Notes under the pieces: model-generated
Database searches by the model: none
Seen by the model: only the letters and a program-made list of their open reading frames with translations
What the model was told of the DNA's origin: nothing
Made by a program: the position numbers and the translations under genes
Part shown: positions 8,200 to 16,811 of the stretch, one piece after another
Layout: each line of letters starts with the position of its first letter
How positions within the stretch are numbered: the first letter of the stretch is position 1
DNA from: Sneathia sanguinegens
Lineage (GTDB): Bacteria > Fusobacteriota > Fusobacteriia > Fusobacteriales > Leptotrichiaceae
DNA: 64,000 nt
NCBI RefSeq assembly: GCF_001517935.1
Contig: NZ_LOQF01000006.1
Span: 24,001-88,000 of the forward strand
Reading direction: 5' to 3'

Positions 8200-8865
8200 T
8201 TATAATCTTGAAATATCTTGAACTAATACAAATATAGTCAAAAAAACTAATATAAGAAATCCTGCAACATATATTCTTTCTTCTATTTTTTTAGAAATTT
8301 TAAGCCCCAGCATTTTTAATAAGTTTAAATATATTCTACTTCCATCTAAACCAGGTATAGGTAATAAATTAACTATTGCAAGATTTATACTAATTAATAA
8401 TACTAGATAAAGACTTCCTCTAAAAACACCTAAAATATTAGTAGCCCTTCCAACTGCACTATATATACCAACGGGTCCAGATAGATCTTTCAAACTTATA
8501 TGCAAAAATGCTGAAAGTATTTTTGAAATAATAAATACCAATTCAACTAAAGCTTTAAATATATTTAATTTTGTAAAATATATTAAAACTATATAAGCTA
8601 ATAATATATTCATAAAAATTCCCGCAAACATTATTATTATCTGTTTGTATCTTTCAATGCTTTCTAAAGATTCTTCATCTAATTTTACATAACCACCCAA
8701 AGGCAAAAGTCTTATTGAAAACTTTTTATATCCAAATATCTTAGGTCCCATTCCAATAGAAAACTCCAAAACCTTTGCTTTGAAATAAATAGAAGTTATA
8801 TAATGACCAAATTCATGAATTATTACAACAAGACTCAATATTAATATTGTTAAAAAAATTTTCAT
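8200..8865 (-). CDS. Short site-2 metalloprotease (M50) lacking a PDZ domain
   Basis: 221 aa membrane protein. HEFGH (17-21) supplies the zinc ligands and catalytic Glu; [11 protein letters not shown] near 170 carries the third ligand (Asp) in the second conserved core helix. PLGGYVKL and [10 protein letters not shown] match the RseP/YaeL/SpoIVFB group. RseP proteins are usually 350-450 aa with one or two PDZ domains between these helices; here the interval holds only membrane segments. The ATG overlaps the TGA of the TrmB-like gene. It probably cleaves membrane-bound substrates; which ones is unknown. Confidence 0.88.
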   Translation of the reverse strand: MKIFLTILILSLVVIIHEFGHYITSIYFKAKVLEFSIGMGPKIFGYKKFSIRLLPLGGYVKLDEESLESIERYKQIIIMFAGIFMNILLAYIVLIYFTKLNIFKALVELVFIISKILSAFLHISLKDLSGPVGIYSAVGRATNILGVFRGSLYLVLLISINLAIVNLLPIPGLDGSRIYLNLLKMLGLKISKKIEERIYVAGFLILVFLTIFVLVQDISRL

Positions 8866-9458
8866 TTAATTCCTTTCAAAAATTGCTCTATTATCAAACT
8901 ATTATTGGTATAAATAGCAACTTCATGCAAAGCATTTAATTTTGCTATTAATATTTTTTTCTTATCTACTAAACAAACAAATTGATCTACATCATTTTCA
9001 TTTATATATCTAATGTCCTTATCAACTGTTGGCATATTCTTAATGTAGCCTGAAATAAGTATGCTTTCCTTTGAATCTTGTATCATTTCTTCAAGCTTAT
9101 ACCTAATATTAGTTAATCCATCAATATTATACACCATTTCATATTTCTTTTTATCATATATTTTATCAAAATCTTCTGCCAAAGTATCTAATATTTCTAT
9201 ATATTTTCTCTTTATCATATTTACTAAATCTTCAGGAAATATCGGATTATAGTTTTTATACTCTTTTTCCGTTGGAATAATATATACTATCCCTCTTTCA
9301 TTTAAATTTTCTAAGGCAGTATACACACTACTTCTTGGTAATTTAAGTAACTTCGATAATTGTGTACCATTTTGCCCACTTTTTTCTAGCAAAGCTAAAT
9401 AAACCTTTGCTTCAACTTCATTAAAGCCTACAGCTTTTAATTTATCTTCTAATTTCAT
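8862..9458 (-). CDS. TrmB-like winged-helix transcriptional regulator, short form
   Basis: 198 aa. N-terminal winged helix of the TrmB family ([18 protein letters not shown], then [19 protein letters not shown]), followed by a helical coiled-coil linker and a PLD-like effector half with [11 protein letters not shown]. TrmB proteins of 250-350 aa have a larger ligand-binding domain, so the C-terminus is reduced. I chose the ATG at 9458, which overlaps the MATE stop as ATGA and follows AAAGG, over an ATG at 9476. Targets unknown; it may control its own operon. Confidence 0.8.
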   Translation of the reverse strand: MKLEDKLKAVGFNEVEAKVYLALLEKSGQNGTQLSKLLKLPRSSVYTALENLNERGIVYIIPTEKEYKNYNPIFPEDLVNMIKRKYIEILDTLAEDFDKIYDKKKYEMVYNIDGLTNIRYKLEEMIQDSKESILISGYIKNMPTVDKDIRYINENDVDQFVCLVDKKKILIAKLNALHEVAIYTNNSLIIEQFLKGIK

Positions 9459-10768
9459 ATTGCCTTTCTTATCCATTTCTTACTAAAATATCTTTTTAAA
9501 CAAGGATATAGCTTAAATAAATCATCTATTCTTGCAAAAATATATACCCAATATACTGAAAGATTTAAAATATCTACTGCCAAATATGTTAGTGGTAAAC
9601 CTACTAACCAAACTAGTAATATTTCAACTAACATTGAAAACATTACATCTCCTCCTGCACGAAGCATGCCTGATAAATAGAACATACTATATGAATATAG
9701 AACTGTTACTACTGATTGCGATAGTATCAATCTCTTTGTTATCATTGTTAATTCATTCTCTAATTTCATAAGATTTATTGCAAAAGGTGCTATTAAATTA
9801 AGTAATATTATTACCACAACCATTACATAAGTGAATAATTTTAAACAATCTTTTGAAAAATTATATACCACAATTTTATCGCTTTTACCAATTTCATTCC
9901 CTATTATTATAGCACTTGCATTTGTCAAACCTATGAATAGTGTAAATAATAGACCATTAATACCTACTACTATTTGTATAGCTGAAAAAGCTTGAGTTCC
10001 CATTCTACCCAAAAGCATTACTTTAATTGTATCAGCAAATACCCATAAGACTTCATGAATAAAAGTTAGTGCTGAAATAGATAACAATTTTTTTATAAAA
10101 TTCAAATCTATATATTTTATCTCTTTAAAACGAGGTATAATAGGTATTTTTCTATATAATAAAATTAAATATAGATATATAGTCGTTGAAAATCTAGCTA
10201 TTAAAGTAGCAGTTGCTGCTCCTGCCACACCATATCTGGGTATTAATATTAAATTTAAAAATACATTAATAAATAAGGCAGCTATTGATGAATATAAAGA
10301 ATACTTAGGTTTATTAATTGCCCTTAATTGCATTGCAAAAGAAAAGGCTATTGAAAATAAAGGAAAAGTATATATCGATATTTTCAAATATTGAATTGAA
10401 TAATTTATAACCTGTGCATCTTTTGTATAAAACCTTATTATCCCCTCGGGATCTTGTAATATCATAAACATAAAAGGCAATGACATAAATAAACCTAAAA
10501 TAATAGTTAATGACATTATCTTTCTTAAACTAAAATAATCTTTTATTCCATAATACTGAGCTGATAACACATTGGCTCCACTAAGTAAGCCAAATACTGA
10601 ACAGGAAAAAATAAAAAAGATCTGATTTGCTATTCCCAAAGCACTTATTGCGGCTGTACCTATTTTACCTATCATAAAAATATCAACAAAATTAATTAAA
10701 CTAAAAATCATATTTTCAAAGGCAACTGGTATAGCTATTATTAAAATTCTTTTGTATATACTTTTCAT
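9455..10768 (-). CDS. MATE-family multidrug/cation efflux transporter
   Basis: 437 aa integral membrane protein with about twelve hydrophobic segments in two similar halves, opening IPVAFENMIFSLINFVDIFMIG and containing GLLSGANVLSAQYYG, the conserved N-half region of MATE pumps. It is expected to export cationic compounds using a Na+ or H+ gradient. The start at 10768 follows AAAGGG; an upstream ATG at 10783 inside the preceding gene has no good ribosome-binding site. Second gene of the operon, overlapping the TrmB-like gene by four bases. Confidence 0.9.
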   Translation of the reverse strand: MKSIYKRILIIAIPVAFENMIFSLINFVDIFMIGKIGTAAISALGIANQIFFIFSCSVFGLLSGANVLSAQYYGIKDYFSLRKIMSLTIILGLFMSLPFMFMILQDPEGIIRFYTKDAQVINYSIQYLKISIYTFPLFSIAFSFAMQLRAINKPKYSLYSSIAALFINVFLNLILIPRYGVAGAATATLIARFSTTIYLYLILLYRKIPIIPRFKEIKYIDLNFIKKLLSISALTFIHEVLWVFADTIKVMLLGRMGTQAFSAIQIVVGINGLLFTLFIGLTNASAIIIGNEIGKSDKIVVYNFSKDCLKLFTYVMVVVIILLNLIAPFAINLMKLENELTMITKRLILSQSVVTVLYSYSMFYLSGMLRAGGDVMFSMLVEILLVWLVGLPLTYLAVDILNLSVYWVYIFARIDDLFKLYPCLKRYFSKKWIRKAI

Positions 10769-10769
10769 A

Positions 10770-11564
10770 TCAATCCCTTTCATTTTCCAATTCTATAAAT
10801 ATTAACAAATGATCCGATATATATTTTCTAATTTTTTCATAATTATTCATTGTAAAATTATATACACCATATCTATTTGTAAAAGCTTTTAACTTAGAAA
10901 TATTTATAAAAATATTATCATAAGAACTAGCCAAACCTTTTTTAGATAATGTAGTCTTATCTTCTATAGGATTTATTATATTTTCTAAGTTATATTTTCT
11001 TTTTAATCTATTAAATGCTTTATCATTTGCAGGTAAATTAAAATCTCCTAATAAAATTATATCATCTTGCTTAGTCTTATTGTAAAAATAATTATAAACA
11101 TCTATATATTTTGTAGCCTCATAGACTCTTTCACTTTCATTTTTACCAAAAATTGAATGTACTGGTATTAAAAGCATATCTAATTTATTTGTTTTAACAT
11201 AAAAAGCTGAAGGTTCACGAATGAAATCATTATTTTTATCATTATAAACCCCTATATTTTCTATTTTATCAACTACATTTTTTTTATATAAAATAGCATA
11301 ATGTTCTTTATATTTTTTACTTCCTACCGGCTTTGATATTATATAGGAATAATTATTTAAATGTTTTAATAGCTTATCTAGACCATCCGTATTCATAACT
11401 TCTTCTAAGGCTATAATATCAAATTTTGAAACAATTTTCGCTAAAGATACATAGTCCTTTTTTGATTCTCCTAATCTTTCTACATTAAAAGAAGCTAATG
11501 TTATTCTTTTTGAAAAACATATACATTCAAAAAATATTGCAATAATTATTATTAATTTTTTCAT
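10770..11564 (-). CDS. Secreted endonuclease/exonuclease/phosphatase-fold protein
   Basis: 264 aa. Signal-like N-terminus, then an EEP (DNase I-like) fold: ASFNVERLG at the start, EEVMN (metal-binding Glu), LIPVHSIFG, LLGDFNLPAND (catalytic Asp and Asn) and SDHLLIFIEL with the terminal catalytic Asp-His pair. These residues support metal-dependent phosphodiesterase or nuclease activity outside the cytoplasm; DNA or phospho-lipid substrates are both possible. ATG at 11564 was chosen; a GTG two codons upstream is nearly as good. First gene of the operon. Confidence 0.85.
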   Translation of the reverse strand: MKKLIIIIAIFFECICFSKRITLASFNVERLGESKKDYVSLAKIVSKFDIIALEEVMNTDGLDKLLKHLNNYSYIISKPVGSKKYKEHYAILYKKNVVDKIENIGVYNDKNNDFIREPSAFYVKTNKLDMLLIPVHSIFGKNESERVYEATKYIDVYNYFYNKTKQDDIILLGDFNLPANDKAFNRLKRKYNLENIINPIEDKTTLSKKGLASSYDNIFINISKLKAFTNRYGVYNFTMNNYEKIRKYISDHLLIFIELENERD

Positions 11565-11587
11565 TCTCACCTTTTCCTCTTATTATA

Positions 11588-11617
11588 CAAAAAACTGCAA
11601 GCTAGTGCAGTTTTTCA
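11588..11617 (-). terminator. Terminator after efp, bidirectional in form
   Basis: Ten-base-pair stem AAAAACTGCA/TGCAGTTTTT with loop AGCTAG (11600-11605), followed by T on both strands. It ends the long minus-strand run that finishes with efp. Confidence 0.85.
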
Positions 11618-11635
11618 TTAAATCATTAATATTTT

Positions 11636-12208
11636 TTAATTTGCTCTTTCTATATATTCACCAGTTCTTGTATCTATTTTTATTTTATCTCCTATTTTAC
11701 AGAATAGAGGTACTTGTAATTGGTAACCTGTATTAATTGTTGCAGGTTTAGTTGCTCTACCTATAGTATCTCCTTTTAGACCTGGTTCTGTATAAGTTAT
11801 TTCTCTTATTACAGTATTTGGTAATTCAACTCCTACTGGTGTTCCTTCATACATTAAAACTTGTATTACCATTTCTTCAACTAGATAATTAACTGCATCT
11901 CCAAGGTCTTCTTCTCTCATGCTTATTTGTTCAAAATTTTCTTGATTCATAAAATTATATTCATGATCCATAGCATATAAGAATTGCATTTGATATCTAT
12001 CTAACATAATATCATCCATAATTTCTGTTGTTAAAACAATAATTTCTTGTGTTTTTCCACTAATTAAATCTCTAATTTTAAATTTCATTTCAGCAGCTCT
12101 TTGTCTTTTACCTGATGTTGATTGGTGTCTTTCTGCCTTTAGTATAATGTAAGGTACTCCATCCTTTTTATAAGTACTTCCTTGTCTTAATTCCATTGCT
12201 GGTTTCAT
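11636..12208 (-). CDS. efp: Translation elongation factor P
   Basis: 190 aa with three beta domains: KOW-like N-domain, OB domain (TEIMDDIMLDRYQMQFLYAMD), and C-domain with TEPGLKGDT, KPATINTGYQLQVPLF and IDTRTGEYIERAN, all diagnostic. EF-P rescues ribosomes stalled at polyproline. The tip loop that carries the modified Lys in E. coli (KPGKG) is replaced here by HQSTSGKRQRAA and is about one residue longer, so a lysylation system of the EpmA type is not expected. SD AGGAG precedes the ATG. Last gene of its run before the terminator. Confidence 0.95.
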   Translation of the reverse strand: MKPAMELRQGSTYKKDGVPYIILKAERHQSTSGKRQRAAEMKFKIRDLISGKTQEIIVLTTEIMDDIMLDRYQMQFLYAMDHEYNFMNQENFEQISMREEDLGDAVNYLVEEMVIQVLMYEGTPVGVELPNTVIREITYTEPGLKGDTIGRATKPATINTGYQLQVPLFCKIGDKIKIDTRTGEYIERAN

Positions 12209-12217
12209 ATATTCCTC

Positions 12218-12835
12218 CTAATTTATTTCATATGTTACAGTAACTGTAACACTGACTATTTTATCATTTTTAATTATTTTATCTTGTTTAATTTTAATCA
12301 AAGAACCTAAACTTTTCTTATTTTCCTTAACTAGAATATAGGCTTTCTTTTTTGCATCCTTAATAGCTTGATTAATTAAATCATTTTCATCTACATCAGC
12401 ATAAACCTCTTGTATATCATTTAATTCTACATCCTTGTACTGAACACTAATTTTGTTAACTTCTTCTCTAATCTTTTTTATGTCTTCAAGCTTATCTGAA
12501 TGGAAAATATAATTACAAGTTAATTCATAACCTTGTGGTGAAAGTGCTTCTAAGTCTACATCTTCTTTTGTATATTTATAGTCTATATTTGCAGATATTC
12601 TATCTTCTTTTTCATAAAGTGCATTATATACCGAGCTAACATCTTTGGCCTTTGACTTTATAGACATAACAAAATTATATTCTTCAACAGGTCTATCAAC
12701 TTGTGCATAACCTTTTACTATCACAACTTGATTCTTTTTATTCAATTTATCTATAGTATTTGAAAATATTGCAACTGAGATTATAGCTCCAAAAGCTAAT
12801 ATAATCGCAATAACTATGTCATACATTTTTTTCAT
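12218..12835 (-). CDS. SIMPL-domain (DUF541) membrane-anchored protein
   Basis: 205 aa. One N-terminal membrane segment (about 5-25) followed by a periplasmic SIMPL domain: VIVKGYAQVDRPVEEYNFVMS, LSPQGYELTCNYIF, and the repeat-like end AIKDAKKKAYILVKENKKSLG with terminal VTVTYEIN. This domain is common in Gram-negative periplasmic proteins (YggE-like) linked to oxidative stress, but its biochemical role is not established. SD AAGGGGAT lies 5 bases before the ATG. Confidence 0.85.
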   Translation of the reverse strand: MKKMYDIVIAIILAFGAIISVAIFSNTIDKLNKKNQVVIVKGYAQVDRPVEEYNFVMSIKSKAKDVSSVYNALYEKEDRISANIDYKYTKEDVDLEALSPQGYELTCNYIFHSDKLEDIKKIREEVNKISVQYKDVELNDIQEVYADVDENDLINQAIKDAKKKAYILVKENKKSLGSLIKIKQDKIIKNDKIVSVTVTVTYEIN

Positions 12836-12846
12836 AAAATATCCCC

Positions 12847-13464
12847 TTAATAATATGTTCCGTAATAATTCAAATATTCTTCTCCAATAGTTGTACTTTC
12901 TCCATGCCCAGGATATACTACTATATTTTCATTTAATTTGAAAAGTCTATTAAGACTATCTCTCATTTGTCTTGAATCACCAGTAGGAAAATCAACTCTT
13001 CCTATTGCCATTTTAAATAGGGTATCTCCAGTAAAAATACAATTTTCTTCTTCTGCATAATAGCAAACACTACCTGAAGTATGTCCCGGTGTATGTAAAG
13101 CTACAAAATTAAATAATTTCATTCCTTCAGTTACTTCAATTATTTTAGCAGACTTATCTAAACTATACTCTTTTCCATCGATAAGTGCTGATAAAGATAA
13201 ATTAAAATCAAATAATTTTTCTTTATCTTCTTTTCCTATATAAATAGGAACAGAATATTTTTTTAATATTTTATTTAAGCTTGCTATATGATCATAATGC
13301 CCATGTGTTATTAATATTGCTTGCAATTTTAAAGCATTCTTTTCAATATATTCCAAAACTTCTTCAACATCCCCACCAGGGTCTATCATAATACAATCTT
13401 TATCATAGCTTAATAAATAGACATTTTCAGAAAGTAAATTACTTACAAAGCGTTTTATTTCCAT
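12847..13464 (-). CDS. MBL-fold hydrolase, glyoxalase II-like
   Basis: 205 aa metallo-beta-lactamase fold with THGHYDH (zinc ligands), LHTPGHTSGSV, FTGDTLF and YPGHGEST, in the order of the YqgX/YcbL group of glyoxalase II-like hydrolases. It lacks the C-terminal helical domain of full-size hydroxyacylglutathione hydrolase. Cytoplasmic, binuclear metal site expected. Probably hydrolyses a thioester; in a glutathione-poor anaerobe the natural substrate is uncertain. Confidence 0.9.
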   Translation of the reverse strand: MEIKRFVSNLLSENVYLLSYDKDCIMIDPGGDVEEVLEYIEKNALKLQAILITHGHYDHIASLNKILKKYSVPIYIGKEDKEKLFDFNLSLSALIDGKEYSLDKSAKIIEVTEGMKLFNFVALHTPGHTSGSVCYYAEEENCIFTGDTLFKMAIGRVDFPTGDSRQMRDSLNRLFKLNENIVVYPGHGESTTIGEEYLNYYGTYY

Positions 13465-13477
13465 AAATCTCCCTTCA

Positions 13478-14299
13478 TTATTTATTAATATTTACATCTA
13501 ACTTATTATATGGAATTTCAATATTTTCTTTATCAAAAACTTCTTTTAACTTTTCATATAAATAATATTTTGCTTCATTATATTTTCCATATTTTACATA
13601 TACTTTTATATCAAAGTCTATAGAAGAAGCTCCCAAATTAGTTAAGCCTATTATTGGTTCTTCACTTAATTCAAATAAATTTTCTCCAGATATTATTATA
13701 TCTTTTATTATTTTTTTTACTTGTTTTATATTTGAGTTATACCCAACTCCTATTTGTAAATCTAATCTTCTAATTTTATTTGTATTTATATTTTTAATTT
13801 CATTATTTATTAGATTCCCATTAGGTATTATTACATATTCATTTTGAGCTGTCAAAATAGTTGTATAAAAAATTTCAATTTTTTTCACTATACCCACATA
13901 GTTTTTAAATTCTACTAAATCACCAACTTTAAATGGTTTGAAGGATAATAAAATTACACCTCCACAAACATTACTTATAGTTTCTTTGAATGCAAACCCT
14001 AATATTAAACCTAAGGCTCCTATTAAAGTAAATATTCCATTCAAATTAATTCCAAGTAATTGTAATATCACGACTATAAGTACTAATTTAATAATAATCT
14101 TCGTTAAAGAATTAAAAAAAGTAAAAACTGCCTTTTCTGAAAAAAGTTTTTCATTAATTTTTTTTATAATTTTATAAATTAAATTTTCTATCTTCTTAAA
14201 AAATACCAAAATAATTAAGGCAAAAATTATTTTTTCTATATTTGAACTAGCATAGGTACCGAATTGTTTATAATTAAAATATTTTAAAAGCTCATTCAT
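13478..14299 (-). CDS. Small-conductance mechanosensitive channel, MscS family
   Basis: 273 aa. Three N-terminal membrane spans; the third contains the pore-lining Gly/Ala pattern LIGALGLILGFAFKETISNVCGG, followed by FKPFKVGDLVEF and VIIPNGNLINNEIKN, the conserved beta domain. The C-terminal alpha/beta part ends with an amphipathic tail. It opens under membrane tension to release osmolytes. Length and layout equal E. coli MscS (286 aa). Confidence 0.92.
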   Translation of the reverse strand: MNELLKYFNYKQFGTYASSNIEKIIFALIILVFFKKIENLIYKIIKKINEKLFSEKAVFTFFNSLTKIIIKLVLIVVILQLLGINLNGIFTLIGALGLILGFAFKETISNVCGGVILLSFKPFKVGDLVEFKNYVGIVKKIEIFYTTILTAQNEYVIIPNGNLINNEIKNINTNKIRRLDLQIGVGYNSNIKQVKKIIKDIIISGENLFELSEEPIIGLTNLGASSIDFDIKVYVKYGKYNEAKYYLYEKLKEVFDKENIEIPYNKLDVNINK

Positions 14300-14313
14300 A
14301 CTTACCCTTTCTT

Positions 14314-15417
14314 CTATACATTGAATCTAAAGAACATAACATCACCATCATTTACTATATATTCTTTACCTTCCAATCTCATTGCAGCATTAACTTTCGC
14401 TCCTTGCCACCCCTTATATTCCATAAATTTTTCAAAATCTACTACTTCAGCTCTAATGAAACCTTTTTGTATATCTGTATGAATTTCTCCTGCAGCATTT
14501 TGAGCATTTGTTCCTTTTTTTATAGTCCAAGCTCTTACTTCCTTTTCTCCAGCTGTAAAGAAAGTAATTAAACCTAGTAATTCATAACCCTTAGATATTA
14601 ATCTATTAAGACTAGGTTCTTTAATACCTAAAGATTCTATAAATTCTTGTCTTAATTCTTCATCTTCTATTTCTATCAATTCAGATTCAACCTTTGCTGA
14701 AAATACTACAGCATCACTTTTATTTTTCTTTGCATATTCTTTAACTACTTTCACGTATTTATTAGAATCTGGATCTGCTAAATCTTCTTCTGAAACATTT
14801 AGTGCATACATAATAGGCTTCATTGTTAGAAGTTGATATTGTTTTATAAGTTCTAATTCATCTTCAGTAAAATCTAAACTAATTAACAATTTACCTTCTT
14901 CTAGATTTTTTTTGCATCTTTCTAATACATCAACTAAAGCCTTTGTTTCTTTATTTCCACCTCTTAGTAATTTTAAATTCTTAGTTAAATTTCTTTCTAT
15001 AGTTTCCAAGTCTGAAAATATTAATTCATAATTTATAATTTCTATATCTCTTATTGGATCTATACTTCCCTCTACATGTATTATATCATTATTTTCAAAA
15101 CATCTAACTACTTGGCATATGGCTTGAGTATTTCTAATATTGCTTAAAAATTGATTTCCTAAACCTTCTCCTTTTGATGCCCCTTTTACTAAACCTGCAA
15201 TATCTACAAATTCAACTGTTGCATTTACTACTGATTTTGGATTGATTAAATTAACTAAGTCATTCATTCTTTTATCTGGCACTGCAACAGTTCCAACATT
15301 TGGTTCTATTGTTGCAAATGGATAATTTGCAGCTAGTGCATTTTGTGTTTTTGTAATTGCGTTAAATAATGTTGATTTTCCAACATTAGGTAAACCTACA
15401 ATCCCTATTGCTATCAT
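14314..15417 (-). CDS. ychF: YchF/OLA1-type redox-responsive ATPase
   Basis: 367 aa. Obg-related P-loop domain with GLPNVGKSTLFNAIT (7-21), switch II region DIAGLVKGASKGEGLGNQFL, and NxxE (NVSE) in place of the usual NKxD, the reason YchF prefers ATP over GTP. C-terminal TGS domain with FFTAGEKEVRAWTI and GWQGAKVNAAMRLEGKEY. It associates with ribosomes. Its ATG overlaps the TGA of the upstream gene. Confidence 0.96.
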   Translation of the reverse strand: MIAIGIVGLPNVGKSTLFNAITKTQNALAANYPFATIEPNVGTVAVPDKRMNDLVNLINPKSVVNATVEFVDIAGLVKGASKGEGLGNQFLSNIRNTQAICQVVRCFENNDIIHVEGSIDPIRDIEIINYELIFSDLETIERNLTKNLKLLRGGNKETKALVDVLERCKKNLEEGKLLISLDFTEDELELIKQYQLLTMKPIMYALNVSEEDLADPDSNKYVKVVKEYAKKNKSDAVVFSAKVESELIEIEDEELRQEFIESLGIKEPSLNRLISKGYELLGLITFFTAGEKEVRAWTIKKGTNAQNAAGEIHTDIQKGFIRAEVVDFEKFMEYKGWQGAKVNAAMRLEGKEYIVNDGDVMFFRFNV

Positions 15418-15950
15418 TTTGTTATCCCCTTCAATACATCTACTATTTTTTGTTTTTCTATTTTTTTCAAATTCTTTATTTTGTACATATCATACATAGG
15501 TACTATTTTCATACCCTTCAATTCATAGATATTTCCTATACTTTGAGAAATATCTACAAGCAATTTATTCTCTTCTCTTTTTTTTGTATAATATTTATAT
15601 ATATAATTAAATATTTCTTCTCCAATACAAATAATATAATCTGGATCAACCAAATATATCTCTTTTAATAAATATTTCATGCTTTCTTTTCTAACACTAT
15701 CTTCTATCAAATTAGGAATATAATATTTAACAAGCAAAGTATAATAACAGTCTTTAATATCTATACCTACATATTCAAATATTGTTTTTAAAACATCATA
15801 TTCCTTACCAACTCTTATTTGTCTTACATCATTCATTTCTTTAGTTGGATGATCAAATAGTATCAGTATTTTTGCATTTTTATTACCTTCTCCAAATAAG
15901 GGCACATTCTGTGCATATATCTTTATATCTGTTTCTAATTCTTCCCACAT
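15414..15950 (-). CDS. Uracil-DNA-glycosylase-fold protein, probably degenerate
   Basis: 178 aa. The order of elements resembles the family 4 UDG fold: a beta strand AKILILFDHPT, the helix DVLKTIFEYVGIDIKDCYYTLLVKYYIP (like the conserved segment after motif A), and VDPDYIICIGEEIFNYI. It lacks the four Fe-S cysteines and the GE(A)PG motif of active family 4 enzymes, so activity is doubtful. Cotranscribed with ychF (ATGA overlap). I would call it a UDG-like hypothetical protein. Confidence 0.55.
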   Translation of the reverse strand: MWEELETDIKIYAQNVPLFGEGNKNAKILILFDHPTKEMNDVRQIRVGKEYDVLKTIFEYVGIDIKDCYYTLLVKYYIPNLIEDSVRKESMKYLLKEIYLVDPDYIICIGEEIFNYIYKYYTKKREENKLLVDISQSIGNIYELKGMKIVPMYDMYKIKNLKKIEKQKIVDVLKGITK

Positions 15951-15955
15951 ATTTC

Positions 15956-16723
15956 CTACTTTTTAAGTTCAAATAGCTTAGTTGCTACCTGACTTGTTAT
16001 ATTAATTTCTATTCTTTTATCTATCTTGTCCTTTAATGTATTATATGCCAATTCTTCAGTATTATTATCAGAACTTAAATGAAGCAAAAATATTTTTTTT
16101 AAAATATTATTTGATATAGAAGACAAAAACTTTGTAGCTTCTTCATTAGAAATATGACCAACATTACTTTTAACTCTATTTTTTAATGTCCAAATATATG
16201 AACCATTCAATAGCATATCCAAATCATAATTACTTTCAAATGCTATAAAATCACTATCTAAACAAGCTTGTCTAACTATATTCGTTATTTTACCTATATC
16301 TGTAACATAGGCTAATTTCTTGTTAGCATGGTTAAAAGTATAGCCCAAATTATGTGCTGAATCATGCATAACATCAAAATTTTCAATTAAAATATTATCT
16401 AAGAATACTCGTCTATCCTCTAAAATTCTTATATTTTCCATATCTAATTTAAGTACTTTTTTTTGAATTTGTTTTAGTGAATCTTTATGTATATATATTG
16501 GTATATCAAATTTTCTTGATATAGTTCCAACGGCTTTCATATGATCACCATGATCATGGGTTATAAATATGGCATCTATTTGTTCTAATTCCCTATCTAT
16601 AGTTGCCAATTTTTCTCTTATTTTTTTCACACTATAACCAACATCTACCAAAAATTTTTTTCCACCGATTTCAATATAACTACAATTCCCTGCACTTCCA
16701 CTACCTAACACTGATAATTTCAA
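15956..16723 (-). CDS. MBL-fold hydrolase, YycJ/WalJ type
   Basis: 255 aa. VLGSGSAGNC near the N-terminus and THDHGDHMKA (zinc ligands), YVTDIGK, FESNYDLDML and VGHISNEEA form the signature of YycJ/VicX MBL proteins, thought to act on DNA or nucleotide phosphodiesters. The gene usually sits with the WalRK two-component system, but no such pair is nearby. The start codon is TTG: an in-frame stop just upstream excludes an earlier start and the N-terminal alignment requires it. Confidence 0.88.
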   Translation of the reverse strand: MKLSVLGSGSAGNCSYIEIGGKKFLVDVGYSVKKIREKLATIDRELEQIDAIFITHDHGDHMKAVGTISRKFDIPIYIHKDSLKQIQKKVLKLDMENIRILEDRRVFLDNILIENFDVMHDSAHNLGYTFNHANKKLAYVTDIGKITNIVRQACLDSDFIAFESNYDLDMLLNGSYIWTLKNRVKSNVGHISNEEATKFLSSISNNILKKIFLLHLSSDNNTEELAYNTLKDKIDKRIEINITSQVATKLFELKK

Positions 16724-16811
16724 CTTTTTTCATTTCCTTTTCAATCACATTTATTGATATATTATACATTAAAGCTACTAGAAATATAAAAAATATTATT
16801 TTTTTTATCAT
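16701..16811 (-). CDS. Possible 36-residue membrane micropeptide
   Basis: An ATG overlapping the yqeH TGA opens a 36-codon frame with a hydrophobic helix (IIFFIFLVALMY) and a charged tail, ending inside the first codons of the yycJ-like gene. It fills the only gap in this stretch and could couple translation of its neighbours. No ribosome-binding site clearer than that of neighbouring genes is seen, and AT-rich DNA yields such peptides by chance. Confidence 0.3.
   Translation of the reverse strand: MIKKIIFFIFLVALMYNISINVIEKEMKKVEIISVR

Noticed and set aside
11582..11587. TATAAT-like box before the EEP nuclease gene
   Set aside because: Matches the -10 on the minus strand but no -35 or extended TG at proper distance, and it abuts the efp terminator; too weak to list as a promoter.
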